From Gongronella butleri (lineage: Eukaryota > Mucoromycota > Mucoromycetes > Mucorales > Cunninghamellaceae): a DNA stretch of 56,190 bases. Position numbers and translations under genes: made by a program. The notes below the pieces were generated by a model that saw nothing but the letters and a program-made list of their open reading frames with translations, searched no databases and was not told the origin of the DNA. Every line of letters starts with the position of its first letter. Within the stretch, counting starts at the first letter, position 1. The stretch covers positions 1 through 56,190 of the forward strand of contig JAIWZP010000098.1 of NCBI GenBank assembly GCA_025201375.1. Reading direction: 5' to 3'. Positions 54,029 through 56,190 of this stretch are shown here, in pieces.

Positions 54029-54034
54029 AATAAA
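54029..54034 (+). terminator. Poly(A) signal AATAAA of the transposase gene
   Basis: AATAAA eight bases after the terminal TAG. Confidence 0.45.
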
Positions 54035-55588
54035 CATGTTTCTCCAGCTTTTTTATTTTGAACAACTGTCGTAGGGGGGTAACAGTGGGGTCAAAGTGTA
54101 AAAAGTGATTTAAAAACAGAACCGGGGTTCGTGATAAAAACGGGTTGGACTTTATTTCGACTATTGGGATGCAAGGCTTTTATACTATTTGAAGCGATAG
54201 CCATTTGATAAGAAATTACGATTATTGACATACGCGACACGGGAGTGCCTTGCATCTCAAAACCCCCCCCCTTTTTTTTTTTTTTTTGTGCGCACTTGAT
54301 CTTTTTTTTTTGAGAGTGAGGCAGTGCGGCACACTCCGCCTCACTTTGGGCCATTTCAAGTGCCGCGGCCTGATTCATTGATCACCAGCCATGCACTCTT
54401 TTGTGAATTTGAATTCCCTTTTCTTTTTTTTTTTTTTTATATCATATCTTGTGCTGCCCACGTTCAGTGTGCCTGACACGCGGTCGCACCTGTGTCTCTT
54501 TTCGTTTCTTGATTCCTCGGGGCTGCTTGACAATAAGGCTACTGGGCTGCTTATCTTTTTTTTTTATTCTAATCGCGCCTTTTGTCCCCGCCTGGCCAAT
54601 GATTCGCGATACCTTTTTTTTACATGTCAACGGCCACATTGACATGCACGTGCACCAGGTCGAGTGTGCCTGGGGAGACGGCTCCAGATGGCTGGCACCT
54701 GCATTGATTGATTTGATTTGATTTTTTTTTCTCAATCGCCTGCTATCCAGGCAATTCGCGCCGCAGCCGGCACGTCAATGCATGGCTACCAGCGCTTGAC
54801 ACTACAACAACTACATTGCTTGGATAAGCTGTTTGATTCAGGCTTTTGTTTTTGAAATATCATAGCAAAAAAAAAAAAAAGAATGCTGCGACCCACATTT
54901 TCTTGTGCTTGGCATGAAACAATAATGCACTGGAGAAAGAAAACTCATTGTTTTGTCATTGAGCGGCCGTTGCGTCCCCTTCGCGTGGTCTTCAGTATGC
55001 CCACTTTATCATGATTGTAACGGTCAATTAAAGACACACTACAGAGAGGGAAAGTTAGGACTCATAGAAAGCATTTTCTATTCAAATTTTACAAGCTTTC
55101 TAATTTTTTTCTATTTGCTCTCTTTGAAATGGCCAAAGTGCATAGAAGTCAGAGCGGCTTGGGATTCTATTCAACTTATATGACACCTGCGCTCATAGAA
55201 TGCTTGGTCTAAAATTAGTCAGCAGCGCACGTTGTATGAAAAGCGTGTAAATCGGCAGTTGTTGAGTGAATCAAAGTCTAACTCTGGGATTTTTTTGCAA
55301 TTGCTTGGGGTCTTTCCTCTAAGTCTCGCCATTGGTGGTGAGGAATGCTCAAAATACTCCCAAAAAAACTCGCTCCTCATAGAATGTTTTGTCTTTGAAA
55401 AAATTGTGTCCCCATGGAATGATGATGCTTTTCCTTTTATTTTTTTTGCCATTTTTGCCTCGAATTTGCTGTTACCTGTAGTGTTTTTGCAAACGAGCAT
55501 CTTCCCGTTAGCCTGAAAATGCGTGCGCTTAGCCGCAGACATGCCTTATTAGGCAGGTGCGTATCGCTCGCTCGCTGATAAAAAAAGT
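54035..55588. other. AT-rich DNA downstream of the transposase
   Basis: No gene is supported. It contains homopolymer runs (about 54265-54290, 54423-54438) and three scattered copies of CTCATAGAA(A/T)G near 55060, 55191 and 55376. Short frames below 110 codons show no coding signal. Confidence 0.35.
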
Positions 55589-55801
55589 GTGCAAAAGCTG
55601 CAGCGATTGAGAGATGATTCAGGCACTGCTACTCTACGCACCACGGCACACCCGCGATTCATAGCTCATATAAAAGAGCTTTTAACAGCTAATGTCTTAT
55701 GTGAATTACAGGTTGTTTCGTTGAGCCTACATGAGTGGGCGACGCAAAAAGTTGGCAAAAAGTTGGCAAAAGTTGACAAAAAGCCGGAAGATTGGTTTTG
55801 A
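55589..55801 (+). CDS. Possible terminal exon of an unknown gene
   Basis: An open frame of about 70 codons without an ATG start, ending KVDKKPEDWF and a TGA. AATAAA follows shortly after (near 55817). The segment TATLRTTAHPRFIAHIKELL looks protein-like. No upstream exon was found. It could be a 3' exon, a fragment or chance. Confidence 0.2.
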   Translation: MQKLQRLRDDSGTATLRTTAHPRFIAHIKELLTANVLCELQVVSLSLHEWATQKVGKKLAKVDKKPEDWF

Positions 55802-56119
55802 GACATAATACGCAGAATAAACGTACAGCTACTACACGTCTGCAATGACAAATGGATCATGTAAAAAGAGAATGGGGTATAAAATTTAAATATTTTTGCA
55901 CAAGTCTACGTGTGAATGGTATTTGCAAATAAATTCCAGCTCGTCTTTTTTTTTTGTGCGCCTTTTTTTTGAGCATCAGTCTGCAGAAAAGAGCAATTGT
56001 TCATTTCACGGTAAATTGCAGTAAACAATGAAAAGGATGCTTGGGAACGCCAAAAAAAAATAAAAAAAAAATAAAAAAAGATCGCTTACGTGTCAAATAT
56101 GGATCAAGTTTTTTACCGT

Positions 56120-56190
56120 CAAGATGGAGAAATTAGTATATGTGGTAGACACTGTGCGTTCCACCAACCTGGCGCGAGTTCGAGACTCAA
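56120..56190 (+). tRNA. Possible tRNA or tRNA-derived (SINE) start, cut by window end
   Basis: GTGGTAGAC (A-box-like, near 56140) is followed about 30 bp later by GAGTTCGAGACTC (B-box-like, about 56176-56188). The T-stem cannot be closed properly with the visible bases and the acceptor end is missing, so this is only a candidate for an RNA polymerase III unit. Confidence 0.2.

Noticed and set aside
54797..54816. CACTACAACAACTACATTGC as a CACTA-element terminus
   Set aside because: No matching inverted copy (ending TAGTG with similar inner sequence) was found on the other side of the transposase.

Overview
The window is nuclear DNA of a fungus, most likely an early-diverging lineage (Mucoromycota-, Zoopagomycota- or chytrid-like). 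The signs are short spliceosomal GT-AG introns, conserved eukaryotic housekeeping genes, a GH5 glucosidase of the fungal steryl-glucosidase/glucocerebrosidase type, a Tnp2-type transposase, and AATAAA signals after most genes. Introns and promoters are full of A/T homopolymers, with poly(A) on the sense strand just after 5' splice sites and poly(T) before 3' splice sites. The exact species cannot be named from sequence alone.

Layout. 1-9.7 kb: a minus-strand cluster of F-box/leucine-rich genes made by tandem duplication, with one copy cut by the window edge, two intact, one reduced to a 3' remnant and one full-length pseudogene. 10.2-17.3 kb: a compact housekeeping block of EGH1-like glucosidase (-), ZC3H15/Tma46-like protein (+), RNase P/MRP subunit POP4 (-) and ribosomal protein RPS6 (+). 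17.3-31.2 kb: repeat-rich DNA with copies of a dispersed non-coding repeat, a 10-11-bp GTGTTCAGG-type array enclosing a 49-bp minisatellite, a ~497-bp satellite, one acidic orphan gene, a 192-bp tandem repeat and two diverged palindromes. 31.4-40.2 kb: a second housekeeping block of NUP192/NUP205 (-), a SARNP/Tho1-like SAP protein (+) and a PTPMT1-like phosphatase (+). 40.2-45.7 kb: one long dispersed-repeat region split by nested retroelements, namely a truncated LINE 3' end, an element carrying only ORF1, and two identical solo LTRs in opposite orientation with 5-bp target duplications. 46.2-54 kb: a 155-bp tandem array, two orphan genes and a Tnp2/CACTA-like transposase with an in-frame stop, possibly one large DNA transposon. 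54-56.2 kb: AT-rich sequence with no convincing gene.

How genes fit together. The housekeeping genes are arranged as divergent pairs on short shared promoters (EGH1/ZC3H15, POP4/RPS6, NUP192/SARNP). Several act in RNA and translation (ZC3H15, POP4, RPS6, SARNP) and one in the nuclear pore. The transposase and the 389-residue orphan also share a 186-bp divergent promoter, which is the main reason to read them as one mobile unit.

The best candidates for something new are the multi-gene Tnp2 module with its array, the ORF1-only retroelement that shares a LINE tail and target site, and the nested arrays at 20.9-24.2 kb. All exon structures were built by hand from reading frame, splice consensus and remembered family sequence. 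None was checked against transcripts or databases.
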